The notes: generated from the letters alone by a model not told the origin. 64,000 bases of DNA from Paragordius varius (GCA_964247055.1 OZ176051.1:3782001-3846000); one strand, 5' to 3'; shown: positions 38,088 through 50,963, counted from the stretch's first letter. Numbers and translations are program-made.

Positions 38088-41000
38088 TTATTTCTTTCCT
38101 CGATAATATCGTGCCGTATACGATTGACATTGCGTAATCATGCCCGTGACAGCATTTATGAAGATGGCTTCGCACACAAAATTACAATTCCGTATAACGC
38201 AAACGACTTGGGTGGCCCCATCTTTGCACTTCTCTAGGTTTCCACAAGGGGAACAAGCCATATTCTGAGTATCAGGGTTCGGACAATATTCTGTCCCAAA
38301 GTTTGAGACAGACAAAGTAGGTGGATATGTTAGGGTTGTGGGAATTAGTGGTGGAGTTAAAGTATTGAAAACGCCAGTTGCAAAGGTACTTGGTGGTGTT
38401 TGTATCATAGCTATAAACACATAAAATTACACTATTTGATTTGGTGTCTCAGGCAAAGTTATAATTTGGAGATTGGAAAAATAATTTGTTTAAAAGCTCT
38501 ATGTGTTTGCGCTATTAAATAAAAACTTATTTTGTTCCAGAAAATTGGATAAAATGAGCTACAATCAAGAGCGGATATATGGAAACTCAAATTAATAATC
38601 AGAAAATAAAACTATTGACAAAATATAAAGCGAGTAATACCCTTTACTGTATAAATCATATTTTCTTAGAAAAGAAAAAACGAAGATATTTCGATATATA
38701 CCATTTCCCAGTCTAAAAAAACGTTTTCCCAGTCAATCGTAACATTTTCCCAGTCAATCGAAACGTTTTCCCAGTCAATGGAAACGTTTTCCCAGTCAAT
38801 AGAAACATTTTCCCAGTCAATAGAAACATTTTCCCAGTCAATCGAAACGTTTTCCAAGTCAATCGAAACATTTTCCCAGTCAAGAAAAACATTTTTCCAA
38901 TCAAGGAAAACGTTTTCCCAGTCATTAAAAACGGTTATATTTTTCATGATAAATATTAAAACAAGATATAAAAATAACTTTTAACCATTATCAGCGTAAT
39001 ATTAGGATATTATTTATTATAAAAACACAATTATTGAATAACAGTTTTTCCAATTATATTCCACTGCACAATTATTAATGACTTATTATTTAAAAGTTAT
39101 ATTTTTGGAGTTTGAGATGTTTTTAATATAATATTTTTTTTATTAATGGTTCGCATTATTTGCGGCTAACTTAAAAAATCTATAGTTACGGATGAAACAA
39201 TAAAATTTAAAAATAATAAACCATTTTCTCTCAAAGGCATTTAACACTTCAGATTGGATCTTAAACATAAATTTTACCCTAATTTTATAATATTTATCAT
39301 TTGGTTCATCGGGTGCCCAACGCGGCCTCCCGATATTATGCGGCCTGCGAAAAATTTAGAAATCCATATGCAAAAATATGTCCACAAAATCTTAGTAATA
39401 TTCATATTTCTTACGCAATATTCTGAATGAGTCTATTAAATTGGTAACGAATTAAAAAAATTGTTATATTTTTGTATTTTACAGTCTTACAGTCATGTAT
39501 GTTGAGAATTGTCAAACTTATGTTTTTAATTGATTTTAATTTGTTTTAATTGTTATGATGTCTGATATAACTTTCAACATGCGCATTTTTAAGCCTAAAA
39601 ATAATAATAAGCTATTTATTGTAAACAATTAAAAACAAAGTAAAAAATCAATTAATAACGTATTTTTGACAATTCTAAACATACATGACTGTATGTCTAT
39701 TCGAAAAATTATTTATGAATGTCCGCATATATAACGAATGCGGGACTCCGTGCTTTTTGAGTAATGCGGCCCGCGAAGCCATTTGGTTAGACACTCCTGT
39801 TTTAGTCATATATCTTTTTATTAAATATTTTTAAATCAAAAACATTGGAAAAAAATTTTTGTTTAAATATTTTTTCCCACAGTATTTTTATGGAAAGATT
39901 TGACATGTTTAAAAACTGTTTTAAAGCGTTCGGCAAATATTAATGCAAACCATCAATAAAAGAAGAAATATTATATTAAAAACATCTCAAACTCCAAAAA
40001 TATAACTTTTAAATAATAAGTCATTAATAATTGTGCAGTGGAATATAATTGGAAAAACTGTTATTCAATAATTGTGTTTTTATAATAAATAATATCCTAA
40101 TATTACGCTGATAATGGTTAAAAGTTATTTTTATATCTCGTTTTAATATTTATCATGAAAAATATAACCGTTTTTATTGACTGGGAAAACGTTTTCATTG
40201 ATTGGGAAAATGTTTTTCTTGACTGGGAAAATGTTTCGATTGACCTGGAAAACGTTTCGATTGACTGGGAAAATGTTTCGATTGACTGGGAAAATGTTTC
40301 TATTGACTGGGAAAACGTTTCCATTGACTGGGAAAACGTTTCGATTGACTGGGAAAATGTTACGATTGACTGGGAAAACGTTTTTTTAGACTGGGAAATG
40401 GTATATTGACCTGTAATTTCTAAGATCTTATAATTTCGGACCTAATTTTATCACACCAATGCGTAATAACCTTTTCTACAGTATTTAATTTATTATTTTA
40501 ATCTGAACTGAATTGAAGCCATCATTTCATAGGTGATTATTGAATTTAATTTCAATTAACTTTAAGGAGGTTTTTATATATTTTACGTATAAATACATAA
40601 TATCATACGTGGTTCATTGCTTTTACAGCAGCATCCATAATTATCTGGTCTCTTAAGTTTGGTTTGAATGTCACAAAAAAACCCAGTAGGACAGCTTATT
40701 CCCCCAGGTATCCCACAAATTGTGTTGGGAAGAGCCATTCCGTCCGGGCAACCTCGGCAATCTATTTTTCATTAGGATATTTTTAAGCAAATAAAAATAA
40801 GAAACAAAAACATTTATGAGGTTTTTTTATTAAGAAAAAAAAAATAAATTTACCAACCAGGTTGAAAAAATGTGTCATATGATTTTGGTCCACCGTCTCC
40901 ATAATAACTAATCATACTATATTCACGGGGTGCAACATCCACGGGGTGTCCAAGAAAGCTATCATCGAGATATTCATTCTCTAAATCAAAATTTTGATTC

Positions 41001-41233
41001 GAATCAAAAGTATCGTCTGGACTGGCGTCTCTACCCTTACCCTTTCCCATGTAGCCTTTTTGATTAATTCGATTATCAATTCTGGAATCCATTTCTAAAT
41101 CCAGTGGGTTATTATCACCCCTGGAAAGAAATAGCGGGTTATCTGGATTATATACGAATTGATCTTGTTGTCCATCGAAATTTCGGTTAAAATATTGACC
41201 ATACACCATGATTGTGTCAATACCACCCAATAA
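38088..41233 (-). CDS. Probable secreted cysteine-rich protein, three exons, 5' end missing
   Basis: Proposed exons, in gene order: 41233-40859, 40761-40627 and 38410-38088 (stop). Exon A follows a clear acceptor and encodes an acidic, Asn/Asp/Gly-rich stretch (NPDNPLFLSRGDNNPLDLE). Exon B encodes DCRGCPDGMALPNTIC, SCPTGFFC and YGCC, a Cys spacing like small extracellular lustrin/WAP-like modules. Exon C has a Thr/Pro-rich linker, then nine cysteines in its last 65 residues (CPNPDTQNMACSPCG, CVIRNCNFVC). Exons B and C join in phase at a GTAAAA donor. The A-B junction needs a less usual GTTGGT donor; the nearby GTAAAT would give a stop. No signal peptide is seen, so an upstream exon is missing. 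I do not recognise the family. The large intron holds nested transposons. Confidence 0.5.
38701..38923 (-). repeat. 21-bp tandem array, left arm
   Basis: About 10.6 copies of a 21-bp unit reading GACTGGGAAAACGTTTCGAT plus T on the minus strand. The period is a multiple of three, so several frames stay open (heptad WENVSID and others). This is a by-product of the repeat, not evidence for a gene. Confidence 0.92.
39308..39799. mobile_element. hAT miniature element in foldback loop
   Basis: Starts ATCGGGTGCCCAACGCGG and ends GGTTAGACACTCCTG, with the GCGGCC-rich subterminal parts seen in 30229-30515. Flanking 8-mers match at only five of eight positions, so the exact limits are uncertain. Its length includes a nested 202-bp insertion. 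Confidence 0.65.
39490..39691. mobile_element. TA-flanked miniature element nested in hAT element
   Basis: A 202-bp element with terminal inverted repeats of about 27 bp differing at one position (CAGTCATGTATGTT ... AACATACATGACTG). It has TA on both sides (39488-39489, 39692-39693). The sibling hAT element at 30229 shows the empty site (CAGTCTTATGC). The TA duplication points to a Tc1/mariner-type element. Confidence 0.85.
40179..40401 (+). repeat. 21-bp tandem array, right arm
   Basis: The mirror image of the array at 38701-38923, again 223 bp and 10.6 units. Variant units (for example the one with ACGATT after GTT, or the one with CTGG for TGGG) occur in the same order in both arms. The array therefore existed before the arms were duplicated or homogenised. 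Confidence 0.92.
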
Positions 41234-41239
41234 CTATAA

Positions 41240-41948
41240 CAATTTTAAAGATATGTTATTGAATTTGTATTACATGGTTCTACATAAATCACTAAGTCTC
41301 TTAAACTTTACAGATTAAGGCTAAAATTGAAAATTTGAATATTTAGACATTTTAATACCAATAAAATCCATATGGAATTCATTTGATAAATATTTTAAAA
41401 GTTAAAAAAATTGAATGGAAATTTAAATATTGCAAAAGAGAAACTAATTTCTCCAATAATCGACTTCTGCATATATGACATTGAATGTTTTTAGGTAAAA
41501 TAAACACGGAACAATTAGATACGCATTTTTTTGAAAAATAAAAATTATGCAATTATCATAACTTAAAATTAATTAATGGAAAACTATATTATAAAGTCTG
41601 TTATTTAACTATACATGCTTTTTAAAAAGTGTTATTGTCATTTCAGGAACATGCACTAAGCACTTTTAGTGTTTTATGAAAATAATGCAATGTCAATTTA
41701 AAGATGTTGAGAATAGACGGTGATAGTTTTACACCCTTTAAATTATAGTATATACACTAAGTTTCAATAATTGTATCATAAAAAATACTACATATACAAA
41801 ATTTTGAAGTAATTGTTTAGGGTTATGGGTTTGGAATTTGGTTTTTGATACAAATCGTGAAAGGAAGAAACAATTCTCGCTAAAATACTCTCTATTAACT
41901 AATAAAAACATCTATACATCTGTGTCGCCATTTTGCCTTGTGACTTAG
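41240..41948. other. Gene-free stretch
   Basis: AT-rich sequence upstream of the first recognised exon of the cysteine-rich gene. A signal-peptide exon would be expected on the minus strand here, but none was identified. Confidence 0.4.
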
Positions 41949-41956
41949 TCTTAAAC

Positions 41957-44354
41957 CAGGGGTGTCCAACAGGGTACTCGCGAGCCACTAGTGGCTCATT
42001 GAAAATTTTGAAAAAAAATTTTAAAAAAAAATAATTTCTAATTTTTTTTAAAAAATTTTATATGTAAATTATGCATTTTTATTTTGACATTTTAATTATT
42101 TTTATAACCTTTTAATAAAATTCTTTATTATAAATATCTATCACATTCATTTAATCATTTATAAAACACATTTTTCTCAATGTTATTTCCAACCAAGATG
42201 ATAACTTCCACATTATATTAAAACATTAAATTACTTGCAAAAAATAGGTATATGCATAAATCTAAAAAAGTAACTAGAAAATACAATCCCGACTGGGAAT
42301 TAAAATATGGGTTTATTCAAATTTTCAACAAAGCGGAATGCCTTATTTGCAAATTTACGATAAACGGGTTTCGCGAATATATAAAAAAGACATGCCAATA
42401 CCATGCATTTGGATTTTATTTATATGACTACAGAAATGAAAATAATAAAATTAAAATCTTTAAAAAATATTAATAATCTCCAACCAACAATTTCATTCAC
42501 GCAACCTTATCCGATAGTAAAGGCAAGTTATATTGTTGCCAATTTATCGCCAAATAAATGAAGCTTTATTCAGATGGTGAGTTTGTAAAGGGATGCGTAC
42601 TGGAAATTATAAATGTGTTTTGCTTAATAAATTTTAATTAATATCCAGTATAAGTCTTTCGCGCAAATGTGTCGACGAATTACAGACATCGCAGAAGAAA
42701 TTCAACTTTCCCTAAAAGAAAGAATTCAAAATTTTGTGGCGTTTTCCTTGTCATTTGATGAAAGCACAGATATAAGCAACATATCACAATTGGTAGTCTT
42801 TATTCGAGGGATAGAAGAATTTTTAATATAACAGAAGATATGTTAGGCTTACTTCCGATGAAAAATACAACTAAGGGAGATGATATGTTTCATGCAATTT
42901 TTAAATGTATTGAGGACAATAATTAAATATGAGGGCGCTATCTTGTTTGACAACAGATGGTGCCCCAGTTATGATGGGAAAAAACAAGGAACCGTGAAAT
43001 TATTGTTAAATAAGATGGAATCCGATAATATTAATATTGACCATATATATATATATAATACATTGCATGATTCACCGTGAAAATCTCTGCGCGCATGCTC
43101 TGACAATGGACAATGTTATGACCATTGTTATTAAAGTAGTTAATTTTATAAAATCTCGTGCCTTGAAGCATAGGCAGTTTAAGGAGTTATTAAAAGAAAT
43201 TCATTCAGAATATGGAGATCTTATATTTTTTTCAAATGTAAGGTGGCTTAGTCGAGGGAAATGTCTAAAAAGGTTTTATTATTTATTAAAAGAAATAAAT
43301 ATTTTTCTATTGCAGAATAAATATTTGGTAGAGGAAATAACCAATGAATATTGGTTGACAGTGCTTTTCCGTAGATATTACCGAAAAACTAAATCAATTT
43401 AAGGAATCGTTGCAAAAGCAAGATAATTTAATTGTTGATGCGAATAACCATATTAAAGCGTTTTGTAAAAAATTGACGTTATTTGAATGCCATTTAAAAA
43501 AATAATGCTGAACATCCAGAATTAAATATATTTAAAGCTAGTAAAACTAATTATTTTTCAAAATATGCAGATCAAATTAACATATTATCAAAAGCTTTTA
43601 ATAATCGATACGGGGATATGACAAAATATAAAAAATATTTGATTTATTTTGTTGTCCATACTACGTTGAAGCTATCAAAGCTCCTATTAAATTACCAATG
43701 GAATTACTAGATTTGTAATCCAATAATGAATTAAAATTTTATTTGGGCAAACAAATAAAATTGAATTCTATAAAAAATATATAACGTTTGATAAATTTCC
43801 TAATTTAAAAATTTTTGCATAAAGATTAATTTGTGCTTTTGGGTCCACTTATCTTTGTGAAAGTTTTTTTTATAATGAAATACACAAAATATCTTTCACG
43901 TTCTTTATTAACTGATGAAAACTTGAATAAATTGAGATGTGCTGTATCAAATATTGATATAGATCTGAATAAATTAAGCAAAAAAATTACAAAACAAATA
44001 TCCCATTAAAAATTTAATTATGCAATTAAAAGTATTTAATACTTTTATTAGATAAAAAAAAGGTTACATTTTGGCGATTAAATTCGCCACAGTCTAATCT
44101 AGTCATACTATCGAATTGCAATAAGTTTTTCATATCCATTTATTTTTATCTTTTTTTTACACATTGATATAATTAGCAAAGCATTATTATATTTATACTG
44201 TTTATTTTCTTTTTGATATGAAAATTAGTACATCTATATGTTATAATAAATTTATTGGCTACCAATGTCTTGATATATATAAATAAAAAGTGGCTCTTTG
44301 CAATTTTGAGGTCGAAAAGGTGGCTCTTCAAGTCATTTGTGTTGGACACCCCTG
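41957..44354 (+). mobile_element. hAT transposon, broken, perfect target duplication
   Basis: A 2398-bp element with inverted ends CAGGGGTGTCCAAC / GTTGGACACCCCTG and a perfect 8-bp duplication TCTTAAAC (41949-41956, 44355-44362). Subterminal GTGGCTC repeats are present at both ends. It contains a degraded transposase. Confidence 0.95.
42252..44008 (+). pseudogene. hAT transposase remnant (GTF2IRD2/ZBED-like)
   Basis: In order: a BED-like start (KYNPDWELKYGFI, CLICKFTI); a segment with FSLSFDESTDISN and ISQLVVFIRG near 42740-42810; the TTDGAPVMMGK motif near 42950; CAHALTMDNVM and FFSNVRWLSRGKCLKRFYYL at 43090-43290; and a degenerate C-terminal dimerisation part (FGSTYLCESFF) near 43835-43870, ending at 44008. 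These are the conserved blocks of hAT transposases, spread over different frames with several stops, so the gene is dead. Confidence 0.9.
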
Positions 44355-44362
44355 TCTTAAAC

Positions 44363-44989
44363 GATCATTTCTAAATCCAACTTACTCATTAATAAAAAAT
44401 ATAAAATAAACATTAATGGTAAATTTAAAATGTTGGCTAAGCCAAGCGTTTACTCGAACGGTCATCAATATTATTTTATGGTGCTAAAAAACGTAAATAA
44501 TGGCAATCTATATATAAATTCAATCTTTAACCATTATCAATTATGGTCTAATGAATTTAATAAATTGTTCTGAATCCATTATATTATTTTCTAAATAAAC
44601 CCTACCCCATTTAATTTAATACCATATTTTGCTTGATCATTTCATGTTAATATTGCTTCAACATCATATATCGCACAAAAGCTCTCTAGAAAGTCGGAAA
44701 AAACACCACATAAAATTTTTAATAATTGAGTTTTTTTGGTCGCCCGGTTAAAGGGCTAGCGGTTAAGACTATAATTGAGAGATTTATTAGACCTTTAATG
44801 TGCACACTCTATTTGGTCTTTTGACGAATATCCTGTTTATTCTGTTTTACTTAGAGCTTTAACACGATCGATGCAGTCAAATATTCTACATAATCTATTA
44901 TTAAAAATTATGATATGGAAAATATTCTTTGTAATTGACTGAGTAACAATCAGTGTTATGTCCTTATCAGACAGTGAGCTATCTTATGT
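44363..44989. other. Gene-free stretch
   Basis: No exon, transposon end or tandem repeat recognised. Confidence 0.5.
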
Positions 44990-45440
44990 TAATCTATTGT
45001 TTGCAAGTGGTAGATAGAAGATTTTTTGTAACTTTTTTATATCGAATATTTAGAACATGAATTTTGTATGTTTCACCCCTTACCGATTCACTTTAATCGG
45101 ATTTTTTTGCCGCCATTTTTATATAAATATTCTAAATCGCTAATCCAACAGGCAATAAATGTACATTATAGTTTATATAAATAATTAACTTTACGAAGTT
45201 TTTGGGCTACATTTTACAAAAAAAATTGATATTAATATCCGCTGTTTGTTTCCATCCTGTTTTAGAGCTGTCCCAATTTTAGACTCACGAAGTCAATGTG
45301 GAATGACTAAATTTCAACTTAAATAACTTTTAAACTGTCGTTAATTTATGAAGAGCTCTGATATAAAACCACCCTAAAAGTTAAACTAAGACAAAAAAGT
45401 GAAAAGGTAATGAAGTCTTGATTTAAGAATTTTTAAAAAC
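44990..45440 (-). repeat. Dispersed repeat R1
   Basis: The reverse complement matches 450-975 (unit 1), 9895-10460 (unit 2) and 59225-59710. Shared blocks include AAATTGGGACAGCTC, GCCTGTTGCATTAGCGAT-like and AATGGCGGCAAAAAA. No ends or target duplication were identified; probably an old interspersed element. Confidence 0.65.
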
Positions 45441-45449
45441 AATTTATTT

Positions 45450-45925
45450 TAAAATTTAAAGTTCTGAGGTGAGAGAAATGTTCGGCATCAAATGTAATAC
45501 CTAAAACGAGTATGAAGTGCGATTCAACAAAGATTAAATTTTAAAGTAAAATATTAATTTTTTTAAAAAAACTATTTTTGAGGTCAAAACTTAGCAATAT
45601 AGGAAATTTTATTAAATCTTGGCTCATCCCCTTTATTTAATGAAAACTTGCCCATTTTGGATAAAAAATTGAGAGCCTACATCTAAAATTTAAAAATTTA
45701 TAAAAATGTGTTATGCTTTTATATGTAGTTTATGATATATTTTAGTGATATATAAAAATGAAACGTTAAATTTTACATTTTTGATGAACACTTATCAAGT
45801 AAGTGTGAATAAGTTTAAAATCACTCGCAAAACCAAAAGTACCATGATAATCCTGATATTTTCTCTCAGACTATATATATTTCATCAGGATTATCCCCCG
45901 ATTTCGTAAACTTATGTCTCTAATG
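45450..45925 (+). repeat. Dispersed repeat R2
   Basis: Matches 60050-60600 and, in part, 48470-48780. Shared blocks are CTGAGGTGAGAGAAATGTT near the start and CCAAAAGTACCATGATAATC near the end. It adjoins R1 in both places, but R1 has opposite orientations there, so they are separate repeats or R1 was inverted. Confidence 0.6.
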
Positions 45926-46446
45926 ATTTTGTTATTCTTCTAACAATTGGGATCAATAAACATTTTTGGTGATCAATGGATTTATTTTGAACGCAAAATA
46001 ATCTTTTATATAGCTTCGTCTCTTTGGATTTCATGACAAAATTAATAAACATTATTAGCTTTCAAAAAATTTCCAATAAGAATATTTTTCGAATTGCGTA
46101 TAGTTTCCATCTAAATATTTTTACTTGCTATATCCAGCACAACACATAAAAAATCTTTATTTAGGGAATATACCGTAACAGTATGATTTTTTATTAAATT
46201 CTGATATGCTTATCTTTTTAAAATTTTAATTAGATATTAAAAAAAACTTATAACTTATTTTGGACATGTTATGGATATTCCATTTTCCTTTTAACACCCA
46301 TCATGTTATTTAGAATTATAATTTTTAACTTGTCAAACCCACATTTCCAATCTAAAAATGAAATTTTAGGCAAACAACATATTTTCAAAATATATCAGCT
46401 GTAAATAATATCATACTTAACACAACACTTCCTCATATCAGCCCTC

Positions 46447-47116
<670 letters not shown>

Positions 47117-47127
47117 ATAATCTATCA

Positions 47128-47162
47128 AATAAATTTATTTACATATTTATTATTTCAATAAA
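47128..47162 (+). other. Polyadenylation signals after RpL11
   Basis: Two AATAAA hexamers at 47128-47133 and 47157-47162, 12 and 41 nt after the RpL11 stop codon. Either would give a very short 3' UTR. Confidence 0.55.
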
Positions 47163-49035
47163 ATTAATTTTTCATTGCGCCTAAGTGACCCTTAATTTTT
47201 TTTATCTGAATATAAAATTAAATTTTTATTTTTCTTTAAATTTGGTAGGTTTATTTCATAAAACAAAATGTCGAACAATAATGTTTTTTAAACATAAATG
47301 TTCATTATAGTTTATCAGACAAAAATCTCGATTACCATTTTTCGATCAAATAGTGTTCCATTTTTATTTCAAATACCTAATTGTTTTGATAACCATCAAA
47401 ATAAACAATTAGCCGACTCTACTTAAAAAAAATAGTCTATGATAATTTTAAAATAAAAATTAAAATAAATTATAGATAAAAATATATATTTTTTGGGCAC
47501 CTGATCCGATTCAAAACATGCATATCTGATTTCAATTAAATATTTGGCGTATCTTAAAATCGGGTGGTTCCATAAAAATTAACAGTTCAGAAACCGAATC
47601 CTTACAGACGGAACCCTGACTTTTTGTCAAATAATTATTACAACATTTTTATTATAATATAAACCAAAATATGAATAACTAATCAAAACATAAATTAATG
47701 AAATAAATAGCCAGATGTATAAAAGTTAGACTGCTTCTCAACTCAGAAAATATAATATTTAGCGCAAAGTTTCTTTATGTTGTGACCATAATATGTACCG
47801 AATTTTTGATTTATTACTTTGAGTAAAACTATCTGCAAATGTGTCAAACTACGAAATTTTTATCAGTATTACATGGTGCATGGTTCGTGAGACAAAATTA
47901 ATATTGTTTGCCCTTGGAAAAATTTTCGCCCACTGCGCTAATGTAACATTACATGACCGAAGTTTAATATTTTTAAAATCTGAGGCCAAGTTTGAGTACC
48001 ACTTATCATTGTATGGCTTGCTTTTTCTGTTATGGGTAAATAATTATGGCCGCTATATTATGGTTTTGTACCAGAACCATTAAGTAATTTAAATCTTAAG
48101 TTATAGATTAAAAACATCTACATAATTGATTATGTGTCTGGTTTTTAATGTAAGATATTTATCATGGTAATCGCATTGATGCTATAAAAAATGGATATCA
48201 TTTTTTAATAAATTTTAAATTAAAAATTATTATCGTCATTTTATTTTGATGGAAATTTGGAAAATCTGTTATCATACAATTTATATTAAATTATAATTTA
48301 AATAAAATAATATTTGAACCCCTTATTTTTAAGATTAAACCGAAACTGGTTCCTAAATTTTATAATCGGGTTCCGGTTCAAAGTCCTCATTTTTTTATTT
48401 AACATGTTTGATTTCAAACTATAAATGATTTTTTGTATAACCCAATTCATAAGTATAATTTTTATAACTTTGAATTAAAATTCTGAGGTGATAGATGTGT
48501 TGTATATTAAGTTATTTGGGAAAGTGTATATATAATATGAAAAATTATTTTATAATTTTTATTATGATAAAAATTATTCTTACGGTTCATTAAAATTTTA
48601 AACAATATGCTTTTATTCATTTACTTTTATGTTAACTATCATATATTTTAAATAGTTATCCCGCTACTCGGCATTTTTGCGTTTATTTTTAGATAACAAG
48701 CCCATTTTAGAAGGGGAGCGGGCCTATTAAATAAAAATATTTTGCCTTTAAATATATTTTAATATATTTTTAGAATAAGGCATATAAAAAATTTATCGAA
48801 CACAAGGTGCGCGCTTACATTGCATTAATATCGAGTGATTACAACAAAAGTATAAATAACTTGTATGAATCGTAAGCCCCAAAACCAAAAGTTAGAAGGA
48901 TGTTAAATTTATTTATCAAGGATATCTTTTGTTTAAGCGCATTTATTTTATTATCATGCATTTAGCTTTATATTTATTACAAAAACTTTATTCGATATAT
49001 AAGATGTTTTGGTTTTTATTTTTTTAACTAAAATG
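47163..49035. other. Gene-free stretch with partial R2 repeat
   Basis: No exon recognised. At 48470-48780 parts of repeat R2 are present (CTGAGGTGATAGATG, CTCGGCATTTTTGCG). An open stretch at 47841-48083 has no recognisable motif. Confidence 0.45.
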
Positions 49036-49446
49036 ATATAGAACAGTGATACTCAAACCGCGGCCCGTGGGCCGCATGCGGCCCTAAGAGTGCTTTAAAA
49101 TTGCCCTATGACCAAATTGATACATCAATTATTTTTTAATGAATTTTTAAAATACACATAAGCGAATTTTCGCGTATTTTAATATTAATTTATTTTCTTT
49201 AAAGTTAATTGTTATTTTTTACCCAATTAGAAAAGTAGAAAAATTTTTCTACATCAAAATGATTTCAAAATTTTGGCACACGTTGTTTCTGTATTTTTTT
49301 TTCTATTTTAATATTTTTATTGCATTCCTTTTTTGTAAAGCAAGCCTTTCACCCAAACTTGCATATTCTTTTCATTGCTATCTTCCATCATTTTCTGATA
49401 CTCATTTCCATAAAATATTTATCAAATCAACATCATTAAATTTTGT

Positions 49447-49650
49447 CCTGTTTTTTTATAGCATATTCAAATTATATTCCTATTTTTTTTGAAAAATTTG
49501 CATAATATTTAAACATAAATTAAAAGGATGACATCTAATGCTAAAAAACCTGTTTTTTTATAGCATATTCAAATTATATTCCTATTTTTTTTAAAAAATT
49601 TGCATAATATTTAAACATAAATTAAAAGGATGACATCTAATGCTAAAAAA
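49447..49650 (+). repeat. 102-bp direct duplication inside hAT element
   Basis: 49447-49548 and 49549-49650 are the same 102 bp repeated head to tail with about one difference. The duplication covers the transposase start codon, so two starts exist. It is recent relative to the decay of the element. Confidence 0.93.
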
Positions 49651-50699
49651 CGTAAATTACCCGATGAAAATCGCTCCTTTAAAAAAGAATAGGAAGAAAA
49701 TTTTTTTGTCGTTTTTAAAAAAATGTTGTTACCTGCCCTATATGTAAGGATTACATAATTATAAAAATACAATATGGAAACCCTCTCAATGTGCGCTCTT
49801 CATAAGATTTTGCAACGACAACATAATAAACGAGTATTTATTTTTACCAATGAATAATACCACGAAAAGAAGTAATTTCCTAGAAATAATTAGCATTTTT
49901 TTCGATAATAATGGCATATCTATGAAAAAATTGGTTTTGTGCACAGATGGCCGTCCTTCTATCATGAATAAACAAAGGATTAATTCTCCTTTTGAAAAAC
50001 AAATATAATTTGCAAAATATTTTATCCTTTTCTGCTTTATCAATCAGCAACTTGGTGTCGCGTTAAAAGATGAATCACTCAATTCAGTAATAAAAAGGTT
50101 TGTGGATATAGTTAACCACCGTGGCAAATTCAAAAACCTTCCGAAAGATATCCACAGTAAATTTGACCATATTTGTACACCGCTGTGCGATGGCTTAGCC
50201 TTACTAAAGTATTAAATAGATTTTTTGTTTTAAGGCATAAAATTCTATTATTTATAAATGATAACAGAAGGTTTGACGAGGAAAATAGTGACAAACAGTG
50301 GGTTTTATCAGCCTACGTTTGCGACATTACCGCGGAGGTTATCATTTAACATTTTTATCTCATGAGATGAAATTCAGAATTAAGAAATATTAAAAATTGC
50401 TTAAAAATCGTTGAAAATCCATGGCATATGGATATATCCAATATTAAGCAATTTGATTTTGGTTTTGACAGGCGCATATCATTGAAGAATTCGTAGAGTA
50501 GAAAAATGATTTCAGAAGGCTATATTAGGAGAATCGTGGGGAAGAAAGATATGAAGAGTTTTGGCAAGATGTGCCAAATACTGTTTTTCCTTCAACTTAC
50601 ACGTGTGAGGCGGCATATTCAAAAATGAAGTATGTCAAGAATACATACAGAAATCGCTTAACCGATGATCATATGGACGACGTATTAAGATTGGCATGA
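49630..50699 (+). pseudogene. hAT transposase remnant (ZBED5/FAM200-like)
   Basis: Starts MTSNAKKRKLPDENRSFKKE and meets a stop at once. Later blocks in other frames: LCTDGRPSIMNK near 49940; FVLRHKILLFINDNRRFDEE and QWVLSAYVCDITAEV at 50225-50345; and a C-terminal dimerisation block (STYTCEAAYSKMKYVKN, YRNRLTDDHMDDVLRLA) ending at 50699. The order and motifs fit a short ZBED5/FAM200-type hAT transposase. The large middle part is missing, and frameshifts and stops are many. Confidence 0.88.
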
Positions 50700-50963
50700 G
50701 GCGAAACTTGTCAAAAATTATTGGTTAATATCAAAATAAATGTTAACGAAATATTTTAATTTTTTAAATGGTGCAAAACGAGTTTTTAGCTGGATTTACA
50801 TGCGATCCGCAAAAAATTCATTGTGCTGATTTAGAGTATAAATATGTGCATATGTGTCAAATAGCTATGGAATATTTGCCATTATAAGGTATATGGCCCT
50901 TGAAAAAATATTATATTTAATTTGGCCCGTCAAATTTTTTTGGTGAGTACCACTGATATAGAA

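Larger units (their letters stand above)
38699..40403. mobile_element. Foldback element with 21-bp array in each arm
   Basis: A 1705-bp element whose arms (about 38699-39175 and 39935-40403) are near-identical inverted copies. Ends read TACCATTTCCCAGTC and GACTGGGAAATGGTA, with TA on both flanks (38697-38698, 40404-40405). Each arm starts with a 21-bp tandem array followed by about 240 bp of unique sequence. The loop carries a hAT miniature element. There is no transposase. The architecture resembles Drosophila FB/Galileo foldback elements, but the TA flanks suggest a Tc1/mariner-type mobiliser. It lies in an intron of the cysteine-rich gene. Confidence 0.82.
49044..50955 (+). mobile_element. 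hAT transposon, broken, perfect target duplication
   Basis: A 1912-bp element with inverted ends CAGTGATACTCAAAC / GGTGAGTACCACTG and a perfect 8-bp duplication ATATAGAA (49036-49043, 50956-50963). The left subterminal part is rich in GCGGCCC. It contains a degraded transposase and an internal 102-bp duplication. Confidence 0.95.

Noticed and set aside
38666-38984. Long open frames on both strands in the 21-bp array (heptad WENVSID and others)
   Set aside because: The period is a multiple of three and the unit has no stop in several frames, so open frames arise automatically; the same holds for 40118-40409.
47841-48083. 80-codon open frame on the plus strand
   Set aside because: No ATG-supported start, no recognisable domain, no neighbouring exon.
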